DNA from: Candidatus Gastranaerophilales bacterium
Lineage (GTDB): Bacteria; Cyanobacteriota; Vampirovibrionia; Gastranaerophilales; Gastranaerophilaceae
Assembly: GCA_900766355.1 (NCBI GenBank)
Contig: CAAFVD010000034.1
Location: forward strand, 6,829-70,828
Length of the DNA stretch: 64,000 nt
Direction: 5' to 3'
A model generated the notes under the pieces. That model did no database searches, was not told where the DNA came from, and was given only the letters and a program-made list of their open reading frames with translations. The stretch's first letter is position 1. Each line of letters opens with the position of its first letter. Positions 53,175-62,726 of this stretch are shown in pieces. The position numbers and the translations under genes are program-made.

Positions 53175-54173
53175 TTATTCTCCGATTAGCATACCATTTT
53201 CATCCATTTCAGGACTTGGTGCTAAATCTAATCCATGTTCATGCAATCTTTCAATAACTTCATCTGAAGATTTTTTACCAAAGTTTTTAATGTTTAATAA
53301 ATCATGTTCAGATTTCTTTAATAATTCAGCCATTGAATTGATGCTTGCACGTTTCAAACAGTTGTATGCTCTTACAGAAAGTTCTAATTCTTCAATTGTA
53401 ATTGATGGAACTTCTTCTTCTTCAACAGGTTCTTCCTCTTGAGCAGTTTCTTCTGAAGTGAAAGCTTCAATTACAGGAGCATTTCCAGTGATAGAAGCGA
53501 TTTGAACAAAGTGTTCAATCAAAAGATTTGCAGCTTGAGCTAATGCAGAAGCAACTTCAACTGTACCATTTGACCAAATTTCCAAAGTTAGTTTATCAAA
53601 ATCAATTGAACCACCAACACGAGTGCTTTCAACATCATATTTTACACGTTTGATTGGCATAAATGTCGCATCAATAGGTAAAACATCAATTGATGTCATT
53701 TCTCCAGCTACACGTGGAACATCATTTGCAACATAACCTTTACCAGTTTCAACAGTAAATTCTGCGTGGAAACTACCACCATCTGCAATTGTACAAATTA
53801 ACCAGTCAGGGTTAACTACTTTTACCCCTGCAGGTAATTGAATATCACTTGCAAGAACTGGACCAGGTTTGTCGATATCAATTCTCAAAGTTTGAGGTTC
53901 TTTTGAATCAGTTTTGATTGCTAAACCTTTTAAGTTTAACAACACATCAACAACATCTTCTAATACACCTGGAATAGCTGTGTATTCGTGAGTAATACCT
54001 TCGATTCTTGCTGATGTAACTGCAGTACCTTCAAGACTTGAAAGTAAAACACGTCTTAGTGAATTACCTATTGTAATACCAAAACCTCTTTCTAATGGTT
54101 CGATTACAAATTTACCATATTGTGAACCGTCAGAACTTGTTGCAGTGTTTACAGTTTTTATTTTTAATTCCAT
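53175..54173 (-). CDS. rpoA: RNA polymerase alpha subunit
   Basis: The start at 54173 gives MELKIKTVNTA and has AGGAG about 10 bases upstream; a longer frame would overlap rpsD. The 332-residue protein has the N-domain assembly motifs (GFGITIGNSLRRVLLSSLEG) and the C-terminal alpha-CTD (LELSVRAYNCLKRASINSMA, LLNIKNFGKKSSDEVIERL) that contacts UP elements and class I activators. The linker is very acidic (EETAQEEEPVEEEEV). Confidence 0.96.
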   Translation of the reverse strand: MELKIKTVNTATSSDGSQYGKFVIEPLERGFGITIGNSLRRVLLSSLEGTAVTSARIEGITHEYTAIPGVLEDVVDVLLNLKGLAIKTDSKEPQTLRIDIDKPGPVLASDIQLPAGVKVVNPDWLICTIADGGSFHAEFTVETGKGYVANDVPRVAGEMTSIDVLPIDATFMPIKRVKYDVESTRVGGSIDFDKLTLEIWSNGTVEVASALAQAANLLIEHFVQIASITGNAPVIEAFTSEETAQEEEPVEEEEVPSITIEELELSVRAYNCLKRASINSMAELLKKSEHDLLNIKNFGKKSSDEVIERLHEHGLDLAPSPEMDENGMLIGE

Positions 54174-54198
54174 GTTTAAATTTCTCCTATCAATTCTA

Positions 54199-54801
54199 TT
54201 ATTTAGAATAGTACTCAATTACAAGTTGTTCTTTGAAATCTGGATCCATTTCATCTCTGTTTGGAAGTCTGTCAAATGTAAATTTCAATTCATCTTTATC
54301 AACTGTAATCCAGTTAGGAGCACAAGATAAATCGATAGTTTCCATAACAGATTTTATGTAGTTAGCACTCTTAGCTTTTACTGCAACTACATCACCTGCT
54401 TTAAGAAGATATGATGGAATATCAACTTTCTTACCATTTACAGTAACATGACCATGGTTAACAATTTGTCTTGATTGTTTTCTTGTTACACCGATACCTG
54501 CTCTGTATAATGAGTTATCAAGTCTTGATTCAAGAATTTGTAACAAAATAGTACCTGTAACACCTTTTTTACGTGCTGCTGTATTGTAATATTTTGCAAA
54601 TTGTTTTTCAGAAACTAAGAAAGTATATCTGATTTTTTGTTTTTCATTTAAGTGAATTGCATATTCAGAAAGTTTTTTTCTTACTGCACCATGCTGACCT
54701 GAAGCATGTTGTCTCATAGAAGAAGTTAGCTTTCTGTTAGATAAATCTTTAACTCCGAAGTTACGGAATAATTTATTTGTAGGTCCTGTATATCTTGCCA
54801 T
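54199..54801 (-). CDS. rpsD: 30S ribosomal protein S4
   Basis: The 200-residue S4 has ARYTGPTNKLFRNFG at the N-terminus and the S4 RNA-binding domain (LDNSLYRAGIGVTRKQSRQ, IVNHGHVTVNGKKVDIPSY). Unlike many S4 proteins it shows no Cys zinc site. A structured leader separates it from rpsK. Confidence 0.96.
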   Translation of the reverse strand: MARYTGPTNKLFRNFGVKDLSNRKLTSSMRQHASGQHGAVRKKLSEYAIHLNEKQKIRYTFLVSEKQFAKYYNTAARKKGVTGTILLQILESRLDNSLYRAGIGVTRKQSRQIVNHGHVTVNGKKVDIPSYLLKAGDVVAVKAKSANYIKSVMETIDLSCAPNWITVDKDELKFTFDRLPNRDEMDPDFKEQLVIEYYSK

Positions 54802-54811
54802 ACAGTTTATT

Positions 54812-54885
54812 CTCCTTTAAATTGTAGGTGAGGCACCTATGACTCGAATTTTCGAGCTCTCACCGAGTTGTACTATACTGTAGAA
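54812..54885 (-). promoter_or_regulatory. structured leader before rpsD
   Basis: Two hairpins lie in this 84-base gap. TAGGTG pairs with CACCTA (about 54825-54839), and an ACTCG/CGAGT stem encloses CTCGA-TCGAG (54842-54865). This is plausible for S4 autoregulation of translation. A GGAG RBS precedes the gene. Confidence 0.4.
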
Positions 54886-55272
54886 TTATACTCTACGTTT
54901 TTTAGGTGGACGACATCCGTTGTGTGGAATAGGTGTTACGTCCTTGATTAATGTGATTTCAAGTCCTGCTGCTTGGATTGCTCTGATTGCAGTTTCACGA
55001 CCTGAACCTGGACCTTTGATATAAACTTCAACTTTTTTCATACCTTGATCCATTGATTTTTTTGCTACTAATTCTGCAGCTGATTGAGCTGCAAATGGAG
55101 TACCTTTTCTAGCACCCTTAAAACCTGTAGCACCTGCTGTAGCCCATGCTATAGCATTACCTTGTGTATCAGTAGAAGTTACGATTGTGTTGTTGAATGT
55201 TGATTGAATATGTACAACACCTTGCAATACGTTCTTCTTTTCTTTTCTTTTTGTTTTTTGTGGTCTTGCCAT
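54886..55272 (-). CDS. rpsK: 30S ribosomal protein S11
   Basis: The 128-residue S11 has GVVHIQSTFNNTIVTSTDTQ, GATGFKGARKGTPFAAQSAA and the C-terminal PIPHNGCRPPKKRRV. It is in standard order after rpsM. Confidence 0.97.
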   Translation of the reverse strand: MARPQKTKRKEKKNVLQGVVHIQSTFNNTIVTSTDTQGNAIAWATAGATGFKGARKGTPFAAQSAAELVAKKSMDQGMKKVEVYIKGPGSGRETAIRAIQAAGLEITLIKDVTPIPHNGCRPPKKRRV

Positions 55273-55333
55273 TTTTATTTCCTCTATATTAATTAATAAT
55301 TATATTATTTTGTTTTAACTAACCTTTAAAGAC

Positions 55334-55699
55334 TTATTTCTTTTTAGAAACTGGTCCTGATTTTTTACCACGTCTTGTTCTTGCGTTAGTTTTTGTTCTT
55401 TGTCCTCTGCAAGGTAAGTTTCTTTTGTGTCTCATACCTCTATAAGAGTTGATTTCTTGAAGACGTTTAATATTCATTGTGATTTCACGACGAAGGTCAC
55501 CTTCAATGTGATAATTTGCTAATTCGTTTCTTAACAATTTAATATCTTCATCTGTTAAATCATCTGTTCTTAAATCAGGTGAAATACCTGTAGCTGCTAA
55601 AATCTTTGCACTTCTAGTTGGTCCGATACCAAAGATATATGTAAGTGCTATTTCAATTCTTTTATTACGAGGTAAATCAACCCCTGCTAGTCTTGCCAT
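55334..55699 (-). CDS. rpsM: 30S ribosomal protein S13
   Basis: The 121-residue S13 has MARLAGVDLPRNKRIEIALT, YIFGIGPTRSAKIL and the C-terminal MRHKRNLPCRGQRTKTNART. It is in standard order after rpmJ. Confidence 0.97.
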   Translation of the reverse strand: MARLAGVDLPRNKRIEIALTYIFGIGPTRSAKILAATGISPDLRTDDLTDEDIKLLRNELANYHIEGDLRREITMNIKRLQEINSYRGMRHKRNLPCRGQRTKTNARTRRGKKSGPVSKKK

Positions 55700-55735
55700 T
55701 TAAATTTCTCCTTTTCTGTTGTTAGATTTTTTTAC

Positions 55736-55792
55736 ATAGGAGGGATAAATACTTCCTCCCCACCGAACTTTTTAGTCTTTCGGTTAGACTTT
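55736..55792 (-). promoter_or_regulatory. structured leader before rpsM
   Basis: GGAGG (55739-55743) can pair with CCTCC (55755-55759), and AGTCT (55774-55778) with AGACT (55786-55790). CCGAA and TTCGG in between allow an alternative or tertiary pairing. It may be an S13-type ribosomal-protein binding element. Confidence 0.35.
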
Positions 55793-55802
55793 ACAAGATT
55801 GA

Positions 55803-55916
55803 TTAACCTTGTCTTTGTTTGTGTTTAGGGTTTTCACAAATAACTGCTACTCTGCCTTTTCTTTTGATAACCTTGCATTTATCACACATAGGTTTTACTG
55901 AAGATCTTGTTTTCAT
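55803..55916 (-). CDS. rpmJ: 50S ribosomal protein L36
   Basis: This 37-residue gene is easily missed. The protein is MKTRSSVKPMCDKCKVIKRK followed by GRVAVICENPKHKQRQG. The C-x2-C...C-x4-H zinc site is intact (Cys11, Cys14, Cys27, His32), so this is the zinc-binding C+ form. It lies between infA and rpsM. Confidence 0.96.
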   Translation of the reverse strand: MKTRSSVKPMCDKCKVIKRKGRVAVICENPKHKQRQG

Positions 55917-55943
55917 AGTAATTTTCCTTATATTAATGTGTCG

Positions 55944-56159
55944 TTATTTCAATCTGAATGTGATTCTTCCTCTTGATAAATCATAAGGTGTCATTTCCAC
56001 CTTTACTCTATCTCCAGGCAATATTCTGATAAAGTTTTTTCTAATTTTGCCTGAAATATGAGCCAAGATTTCATGCCCGTTTTCTAGTTCTACTCTGAAC
56101 ATTGCATTAGGCATTGATTCAAGAATTGTACCTTCTATTTCTATTACGTCTTTTGCCAT
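55944..56159 (-). CDS. infA: translation initiation factor IF-1
   Basis: The 71-residue OB-fold protein has IEIEGTILESMPNAMFRVEL, ILAHISGKIRKNFIRILPGD and RVKVEMTPYDLSRGRITFR. It opens the leftward ribosomal operon. AGAGGA is the RBS. A GCACATTTTGTGC palindrome at about 56193-56205 lies in its 5' leader. Confidence 0.97.
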   Translation of the reverse strand: MAKDVIEIEGTILESMPNAMFRVELENGHEILAHISGKIRKNFIRILPGDRVKVEMTPYDLSRGRITFRLK

Positions 56160-56422
56160 TTAGTCCTCTTTACTATCTATATTTGGCTGCACAAAATGTG
56201 CCTTATACAATATTATCTGCTAAAAGTCTGAATGCAAGTATTTTCGGTAACAAGTTAACAAAATTACATAAAATAGTCCAGATTGTTTTTATAACATTAA
56301 AACACTTTAACTTTTTTGAAAATCATGCAAGTTACATACTAATAATGGGTTTTCAGGCTACTACTAAATCTTTCAAAATATTTTTAATTATTTATTCATT
56401 AATTAAACAATCAAACACAGTA

Positions 56423-56496
56423 TGTAACAATTTGTTTACAATTTAGAACAAAAAAGGCAATTTTTTCTTGTTTATATACTTTATATATACATAAGA
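56423..56496 (+). promoter_or_regulatory. operator-promoter unit, copy B (CRP/NtcA-like palindrome)
   Basis: TGTAACAATTTGTTTACA (56423-56440) is TGTA-N10-TACA. GGCAATTT (56456-56463) lies 33 bases from its first base. A TATA-rich block that matches copy A over 24 bases (56473-56496) starts 17 bases after that. With the start site near 56493, the operator centre would be near -61.5, the class I position of CRP. Confidence 0.62.
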
Positions 56497-56516
56497 GAGA
56501 TATGGAGAGCATAAAA

Positions 56517-57233
56517 ATGGTAGCAGCAATTGAATCTGTAAAAACCAAAAAAGTAGGTCAATTAAAAACCGAACTTCAAAATTATTCAATCAAGCGTTCG
56601 AAAATAATTCAATCTATTTTTGATCAAGCAAAAATTCAAGCTCAAACTAATGGAAATGTAAACTTCAAATCTAACTCTATTTTCGACAACCCTCAAATTA
56701 AAGGTGGTACTGACTCTTCTGCAGCACAAGGAAATGACACTCAAAAAGCTGGTGCTAATTCATCATCAATGAACGCATCAACTATTATGTCAAAAGTAAC
56801 CGCTGCAATTACTTCTGTTACTCAAAAATTTAATGCAGTAATGGACGACATTAAGAATAGTATTGCAAACTTATCAGCATTATCTTCACCTCAAACTACT
56901 GGTCAATCTGTGAAACCTGAAGAAAACATGCCACTTGATAACAAAGGTTCTGACAACAAAGCTGCAAGTGGACAAGATAGACAAAAACCTAATAATGTTG
57001 GTTTCGGACAAGAAGAAACTGTAGACAATTCAATTACTGAAGAAAAAGAAGATAAAAAAGCTGACAAAGAAGAACGAGAATCTAGCACTCAACTTGCACA
57101 AAACTCATCAGAAATTGACAAAGCAACATTAAAAGAAATCGACAAACAATATAATGCACACTATCAAATGGGTACAAACAACCTTGATTCAATATTCAAA
57201 TCAGCTAATGACGAAATAACAACAAGTATTTAA
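56517..57233 (+). CDS. tagged coiled/disordered protein of unknown function
   Basis: I prefer the ATG at 56517 (GGAG 9 bases upstream) to the one at 56502, which would lie within about ten bases of the predicted start site. The 238-residue protein has a helical N-terminus (MVAAIESVKTKKVGQLKTEL), an NVNFKS motif (48-52), a Ser/Ala-rich helix (STIMSKVTAAITSVTQKF) and a charged low-complexity tail. It has no signal peptide. The 3' end overlaps a convergent radical SAM gene by 4 bases. Confidence 0.7.
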   Translation: MVAAIESVKTKKVGQLKTELQNYSIKRSKIIQSIFDQAKIQAQTNGNVNFKSNSIFDNPQIKGGTDSSAAQGNDTQKAGANSSSMNASTIMSKVTAAITSVTQKFNAVMDDIKNSIANLSALSSPQTTGQSVKPEENMPLDNKGSDNKAASGQDRQKPNNVGFGQEETVDNSITEEKEDKKADKEERESSTQLAQNSSEIDKATLKEIDKQYNAHYQMGTNNLDSIFKSANDEITTSI

Positions 57234-58759
57234 TCTCTCTCTAACAATCTTATATATTCTTTTTGTAAAAACTCCTTATATGGATTTATCTGAATAAAAT
57301 CCCAAGGGAGTTTTTCATTTATATCTATATTCCCTTCTGCAAGCTTATCTGTATCAATTCCATATTTCTTCGCTGCTGATTTATACGCACCCAGTTTACC
57401 ACCTTCTTTATAAACATCTATCAAAAAATCAGTTAAAGAAGAATCGCCACGAGATAAAACTCCCTGATAATAGTCCCATTTAGGACTTGAAAATTTCGAC
57501 TTTACACCTATTTTAGAAAACTCTTTTGTTAGATATTTCTGTTTCTTTTCTAGTGATTTAATACCTTCTTTTCCACACCATTGGAATGGAGTATGAGGTT
57601 TTGAAACAAATGTAGAAAATGAAAAAGTAATATCAAATCCCTTGTTCTGTTTTTTCAATTCTCGACCTAACCTTACAAATTCATCAATATCCTCTTGAGT
57701 TTCCGTTGGAATTCCAAGCATTGAATATATCTTAACGCCATTCAATCCATTCTCTCTCATAATCCTAACAGCATTAAAAATTTGTTCTTCTGTTAAATTC
57801 TTATTAACAACCCTTCGCAACCTTTCTGACGCACCTTCGATAGCTATAGTAGAATGTTTTTGCCCAGCTGCAACCAATGTCTTAATAACATTTGGAGTAA
57901 TTGCATCAGCTCTCAAAGATGAAACACTCATCTCGATATTTTCGCCATTTTGGATTCGAGTATAAATATATTCACAAATATCATTAAATCTTGGGTGAGA
58001 AGATATCAAAGCCCCTAATAAGGCTATTTTATTTGTATATTTAAGTCCCAGTTCTATTTTTTCAATTATCGTTTCATATTCTACAAAACGTACTGGCAAA
58101 TTCAAATACGATGCGACACAAAACCCACAACGATTATAGCACCCTCTAGAAACCTCTATAATAAAAGTATTTGAGAAAAAACTCTTATCTGTAATTATTG
58201 GAGTATAAATACAATCTGACAAGCCAGAAGTACATTTTTTTACAAAACTACTAAATTTAGGAACATACACTCCATCTAATTGCGCTAACGCCTCTAATAT
58301 CTCTTTCTTTGGTTTATGTTTATTTTGCTTACAAATTTTCAAAGCCTCAAGATTAAGAGTATCTCCATCACCTATAACAATATAGTCAAAAAACTCTCTA
58401 TATGGTTCTGGATTATCGGTCATAACAGGCCCACCAGCAAAAACTATTGGCCCATTTTCTCTATCACTTGATTTTAGAGGAATACCATATTTTTCAAGAA
58501 TAGAAAACACATTTATAAAATCCATATCAAAAGATATAGAAAATCCTATTGCATCTATTTCTTTTGGATTTATACGAGTTTTATTCGTATCTGTAGAAAT
58601 TCGTTCAGCATTAAATTCTTCATCTTCTTCCAATATTTTTGATAACCACATATACCCTAGTGAAGATAACGAGAACGATTCACATTCAGGAAATGCCATA
58701 AAAACATTATAATCTGCATTTTTATTATTTTTCGGCTCGTATAAATAAATTTCTGACAT
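57230..58759 (-). CDS. radical SAM protein with B12-binding-like N-terminal domain
   Basis: The 509-residue protein has an N-terminal cobalamin-binding-like domain (residues 1-135, IDAIGFSISFDMDF, PIVFAGGPVMTDNPEPY, IVIGDGD) but lacks an obvious D-x-H-x2-G motif. The radical SAM core has VSRGCYNRCGFCVAS (CxxxCxxC) and KIYSMLGIPTETQED. The C-terminal region is like that of TIGR03960-type proteins. The substrate is unknown. It follows an AI-2E-type permease gene by 1 base. Confidence 0.82.
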   Translation of the reverse strand: MSEIYLYEPKNNKNADYNVFMAFPECESFSLSSLGYMWLSKILEEDEEFNAERISTDTNKTRINPKEIDAIGFSISFDMDFINVFSILEKYGIPLKSSDRENGPIVFAGGPVMTDNPEPYREFFDYIVIGDGDTLNLEALKICKQNKHKPKKEILEALAQLDGVYVPKFSSFVKKCTSGLSDCIYTPIITDKSFFSNTFIIEVSRGCYNRCGFCVASYLNLPVRFVEYETIIEKIELGLKYTNKIALLGALISSHPRFNDICEYIYTRIQNGENIEMSVSSLRADAITPNVIKTLVAAGQKHSTIAIEGASERLRRVVNKNLTEEQIFNAVRIMRENGLNGVKIYSMLGIPTETQEDIDEFVRLGRELKKQNKGFDITFSFSTFVSKPHTPFQWCGKEGIKSLEKKQKYLTKEFSKIGVKSKFSSPKWDYYQGVLSRGDSSLTDFLIDVYKEGGKLGAYKSAAKKYGIDTDKLAEGNIDINEKLPWDFIQINPYKEFLQKEYIRLLERD

Positions 58760-58760
58760 G

Positions 58761-59786
58761 TTATTTCTCGTTATTAATCGGTTTTATATAAAGTTCATCT
58801 AATATAACACACGCAGTTGCAGCAATCGCAGGTGCGAATACGACCCCGATAATACCTAAAAATTTCGCAGTCACAAATATTGAAAAGAATATTATTAACG
58901 GGTGAACGTCCATAAACTTTCCAAACACATACGGTCTAACAAAATTGTTTTCTACCCATTGTGCTAAAAAGAATGACGCAATCATCAAAGCCAAAGTAAC
59001 AGGTGCTACTTGATAACACATTACAATACATATAATAAGTGCTATCGCAGGCCCAATAACTGGGATTATATCTAGCACAGTTGCTATCAAACCTAATAAC
59101 ACTGCATAATCAACCTTTAACAAAAGTAAGCAGATTGTAAACACTATACCAACACTAAGCATCGTAACACCTTGTGCAACAATATATCCACCAATTTTTT
59201 TTGAAATTGTTTCAGCTATTCTATCAGCTTTTCGTTTCATTTGTTTTGGGAAAAGTGTTAAAAAAGCTCTACGTATTATTCTTTTATCAACAATGAAATA
59301 ATACATTATGATACACATTGTTAAAATATAAATTAACGATGAGGCTATCCCGATTGTAACAGTAATAGATTGGTTTACAAGACTTGTTGTAAAATCTGAT
59401 ACTGGTTGTATAAATGACGGAATATCAATCATATCTACAATTTTTTGTCCAAGTATAGTTTTATTTAAAATAAATGCTTTTAAATTTGCAATATGACCTG
59501 GAAGAACTTGAATAAACGAATTTATTTGCTCTGACGCAATAACTATTACAGGAATGAAGAACAATGAAAATATCAAAATCATACCTGTTATTACAATTGA
59601 TGCCGCCATTGGACGTTTCATACGTTTTGTCAAAAGTTCTACCAACGGATTAAGCGAACAAGCCAAAACATAAGACGCAAAGAACATCATCGCTATTGCA
59701 CTTATCATTGTTAAAAACTTCACAAACAAAATCGCAACTACAAAAAATATTATATTCTTAACAGTCAAATAATTTTTAAAAAACAT
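58761..59786 (-). CDS. AI-2E/PerM family membrane permease
   Basis: The 341-residue protein has about seven or eight hydrophobic segments and the family's C-terminal motif region (LLGLIATVLDIIPVIGPAIA, NNFVRPYVFGKFMDVHPLII). Family roles include autoinducer-2 export and ion antiport. GAGGT lies 7 bases before the ATG, with TATAAT just upstream. Confidence 0.85.
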   Translation of the reverse strand: MFFKNYLTVKNIIFFVVAILFVKFLTMISAIAMMFFASYVLACSLNPLVELLTKRMKRPMAASIVITGMILIFSLFFIPVIVIASEQINSFIQVLPGHIANLKAFILNKTILGQKIVDMIDIPSFIQPVSDFTTSLVNQSITVTIGIASSLIYILTMCIIMYYFIVDKRIIRRAFLTLFPKQMKRKADRIAETISKKIGGYIVAQGVTMLSVGIVFTICLLLLKVDYAVLLGLIATVLDIIPVIGPAIALIICIVMCYQVAPVTLALMIASFFLAQWVENNFVRPYVFGKFMDVHPLIIFFSIFVTAKFLGIIGVVFAPAIAATACVILDELYIKPINNEK

Positions 59787-59868
59787 TTGAATACCTCATT
59801 ATATTTGTATCCAAAGTATCATAACAAAAATAACACAGTTCGTAAACCTACCAAAGTTGGTAAACATT

Positions 59869-60444
59869 TTATGCTTTTAAATCAACAACCAAATTAGCAA
59901 AATCTTCTGCAGTAGATAATTTATGTTTTATATTAGGAAAAACTCTTTCATAAAAAGGAGTTACAAAACGATTCGCAAATATACCTAATTCGGCAAATCC
60001 TTGCTTACCTAAATGGTCTGACAAAACTAACATCATTGAACGTCCAATATCCTTAATAGAACGATTTTTTTCATTAATAATATTCGGATCAGCCTGTAAA
60101 AATTTCAAATTTGCCCTTTTACCTTTTAGGTTAACATCTGCAGCGCCCAAAACATCATTTGGATTCAAACTTTCAAACCCATCTTTTTGCTTTGTTAAAG
60201 CATATAACTTTCTATCTGGTGAATAATATGGAGAACATATCATTTGAGCAAACTCTGCACCAACCCATTTTTCTTTAACATCTTGAATAGTTTTCAAATC
60301 ATTAGCCGAATGCAAATCCAATTCAACCAAATGTGCCTCTATCGGTACTGGTTGCTTACCTACTACATTACGCAAAACATTTGTTTTTACTATATGTTTT
60401 GCTCCGAAATTTGGGGATTGAAAATTTGAATTAATACTGTTCAT
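59869..60444 (-). CDS. tagged GNAT-like protein
   Basis: The 191-residue protein starts MNSINSNFQSPNFGAKHIV, with the polar tag and NFGAK (12-16). Later parts look like a GNAT acyltransferase: DVLGAADVNLKGKRANLKFL (strand 4), SIKDIGRSMMLVLSDHLGKQ (acetyl-CoA loop, weak) and IFANRFVTPFYERVFP (motif B). It has no signal peptide. A substrate cannot be assigned. Confidence 0.6.
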   Translation of the reverse strand: MNSINSNFQSPNFGAKHIVKTNVLRNVVGKQPVPIEAHLVELDLHSANDLKTIQDVKEKWVGAEFAQMICSPYYSPDRKLYALTKQKDGFESLNPNDVLGAADVNLKGKRANLKFLQADPNIINEKNRSIKDIGRSMMLVLSDHLGKQGFAELGIFANRFVTPFYERVFPNIKHKLSTAEDFANLVVDLKA

Positions 60445-60635
60445 ACCTTATACAAAACTGATGAAATTAATAATTGATAACAAACAATATATGTTTTTAC
60501 ATTACTTAATAATTAATACAAAAAACTTTTTAACTATTAAGTTTCATTTCAAATTTTGTTAAATAAAATCTTTACATTAACCATGCCTAACAAAATATGA
60601 TATATGATAAAAATATTAGTTAATGGAGGGATATT

Positions 60636-62639
60636 GTGGTAGTAGAAGAAAACAAATTAGTATTATCTGAAAACGCAATAAAAGTATTAGAAAAGCGTTA
60701 TTTAAAAAGAGATAAAGATGGAAACTGTATAGAAACTCCAGCTGACATGTTTAGACGTGTAGCAGATACTTTAGCATCTGCGGATTCTAAATTTGGTAAA
60801 TCTGAAGCTGAAGTTAAACAACTTGCAGATGAATTTTATACGGCTATTACAAACAGATATTTCATGCCTAATTCACCAACTTTAATGAATGCTGGACGAG
60901 AATTAGGTCAATTAGCTGCTTGTTTTGTACTTCCTGTAGATGATTCTTTAGAAGATATTTTTGAAACGGTTAAAAATACTGCATTAATACATAAATCAGG
61001 CGGTGGTACGGGTTTTTCATTCTCAAGGCTAAGACCTAAAAATGATGTAGTACGTTCTACAATGGGTGTTTCTTCTGGACCAGTATCTTTTATGGAAGTA
61101 TTCAATGCTGCAACAGAGGCCGTTAAACAAGGTGGAACAAGACGTGGTGCAAACATGGGTATCCTAAGAGTTGACCACCCTGATATTTTAGATTTTATTG
61201 ACTGCAAATCAGATAACAACCGATTAAATAACTTTAACATTTCAGTTGCTATAACAGACAAATTTATGGACGCATATTTGAAAGGTAAAGACTACGATTT
61301 AATCCACCCGAACACAAAACAATCTGTAGGTAAACTTAATGCTAAAGAAGTTTTTGACAAAATTATTGATGGTGCTTGGAGAAACGGTGAACCAGGAATT
61401 GTATTTATTGATACAATGAACTCTGATAACCCAACTCCACAAGTTGGAGCTATTGAGTCTACAAACCCTTGCGGAGAAGTTCCTCTTTTACCGTATGAGG
61501 CTTGTAATCTTGGTTCTATCAACTTAAGTAGAATGGTCAAAGAAGAAAACGGAAAATCTGTTGTTAACTGGGATTTGCTAGCAAAAACAACAAGAACTGC
61601 TATTAGATTCCTTGATAATGTTATTGAAATAAATAATTACCCATTACCACAAATCTCAGAAATGGTTCGAAATAACAGAAAAATTGGACTTGGAGTAATG
61701 GGTTGGGCAGATATGCTTATGAAAATGGGCATTTCTTATGCTTCAGAAGAAGGAACAAAACTCGCATCACAAGTAATTGAGTTTATTGATTATGAATCAA
61801 AATGCGAATCAATTGAATTATCTAAAAAACGTGGCAGATTTAAGAATTTTAAAGGTAGTATTTATGACCACGAAAATTATTTGTACAATAAATACAAAGG
61901 TAAATCAGCTGGAATAATTTCTGATGAAAAATGGAAAGAACTTGATGAACAAATAAAAAAATATGGCATAAGGAATGCAACTACAACATGTATTGCACCT
62001 ACTGGCACAATCTCAATGATTGCATCAGCTTCTGGTGGTATTGAGCCATTGTTTGGTCTTGTATTCTCAAGATTAATTATGGACGGCACAGAAATGCTTG
62101 AAGTTAACGAAATATTTAAAAATTACATGATTTCGCATGGACTTTATTCAGAAGAATTGATGAAAAAAATTGCAATAGATGGCTCTGTTGCTCATATTGA
62201 CGGAATACCTGATGATGTTAAAAAGATTTTTGTTACTGCACATGACGTTTCTCCATATTGGCACGTAAAAATGCAAGCAGCATTCCAACTTCATACAGAT
62301 AACGCAGTATCCAAAACTGTAAACTTTGTAGAATCTGCAACTCGTGAAGATATCGAAGAAGCTTATGTACTAGCATACAAAAATCACTTGAAAGGTATTA
62401 CTGTTTATAGAAATAACTCTCGATTTTTTCAACCGATGAACCTTGATAAAAAAGTTGAGGAAAAGAAAGAAGAAGTCCCAGAGGTTGAAGAAATTGTAGA
62501 AAATCCTGTTGAAGAAACAGAAGAATATAATCCTACAGGAGAAGTTAAAACAATAATTTGTCCTGAATGTGGAAACAAAATTGAAATGGCAGAAGGTTGT
62601 TTCATTTGCTTGAATTGTGGTTATTCAGGCTGTTCGTAA
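60636..62639 (+). CDS. nrdJ: adenosylcobalamin-dependent class II ribonucleotide reductase
   Basis: NrdJ reduces ribonucleotides using a B12-derived radical and works with or without oxygen. The 667-residue protein starts at GTG with GGAGGG 5 bases upstream. It has PNSPTLMNAGRELGQLAACF, HKSGGGTGFSFSRLRP, ESTNPCGEVPLLPYEACNLG (radical Cys and N-x-C-x-E) and CIAPTGTISMIASASGGIEP. The C-terminal zinc-ribbon (IICPECGNKIEMAEGCFICL) is common in the NrdJ group. No class I RNR is seen here. Confidence 0.95.
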   Translation: MVVEENKLVLSENAIKVLEKRYLKRDKDGNCIETPADMFRRVADTLASADSKFGKSEAEVKQLADEFYTAITNRYFMPNSPTLMNAGRELGQLAACFVLPVDDSLEDIFETVKNTALIHKSGGGTGFSFSRLRPKNDVVRSTMGVSSGPVSFMEVFNAATEAVKQGGTRRGANMGILRVDHPDILDFIDCKSDNNRLNNFNISVAITDKFMDAYLKGKDYDLIHPNTKQSVGKLNAKEVFDKIIDGAWRNGEPGIVFIDTMNSDNPTPQVGAIESTNPCGEVPLLPYEACNLGSINLSRMVKEENGKSVVNWDLLAKTTRTAIRFLDNVIEINNYPLPQISEMVRNNRKIGLGVMGWADMLMKMGISYASEEGTKLASQVIEFIDYESKCESIELSKKRGRFKNFKGSIYDHENYLYNKYKGKSAGIISDEKWKELDEQIKKYGIRNATTTCIAPTGTISMIASASGGIEPLFGLVFSRLIMDGTEMLEVNEIFKNYMISHGLYSEELMKKIAIDGSVAHIDGIPDDVKKIFVTAHDVSPYWHVKMQAAFQLHTDNAVSKTVNFVESATREDIEEAYVLAYKNHLKGITVYRNNSRFFQPMNLDKKVEEKKEEVPEVEEIVENPVEETEEYNPTGEVKTIICPECGNKIEMAEGCFICLNCGYSGCS

Positions 62640-62660
62640 AAATAAATAAGAAGATTGAAA

Positions 62661-62696
62661 AAGCCACGAACTGAATCTGCTCAACTCGTGGCTTTT
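62661..62696 (+). terminator. terminator of nrdJ
   Basis: AGCCACGA (62662-62669) pairs with TCGTGGCT (62686-62693), followed by a run of T and preceded by a run of A. It may also serve the convergent small gene. Confidence 0.88.
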
Positions 62697-62726
62697 TTAT
62701 TATTTATTGATATTTTATAAAATATA

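Noticed and set aside
54842..54880. tRNA-like cloverleaf between rpsK and rpsD
   Set aside because: No T-loop (GTTCGA) or acceptor stem can be formed; the region is two simple hairpins.
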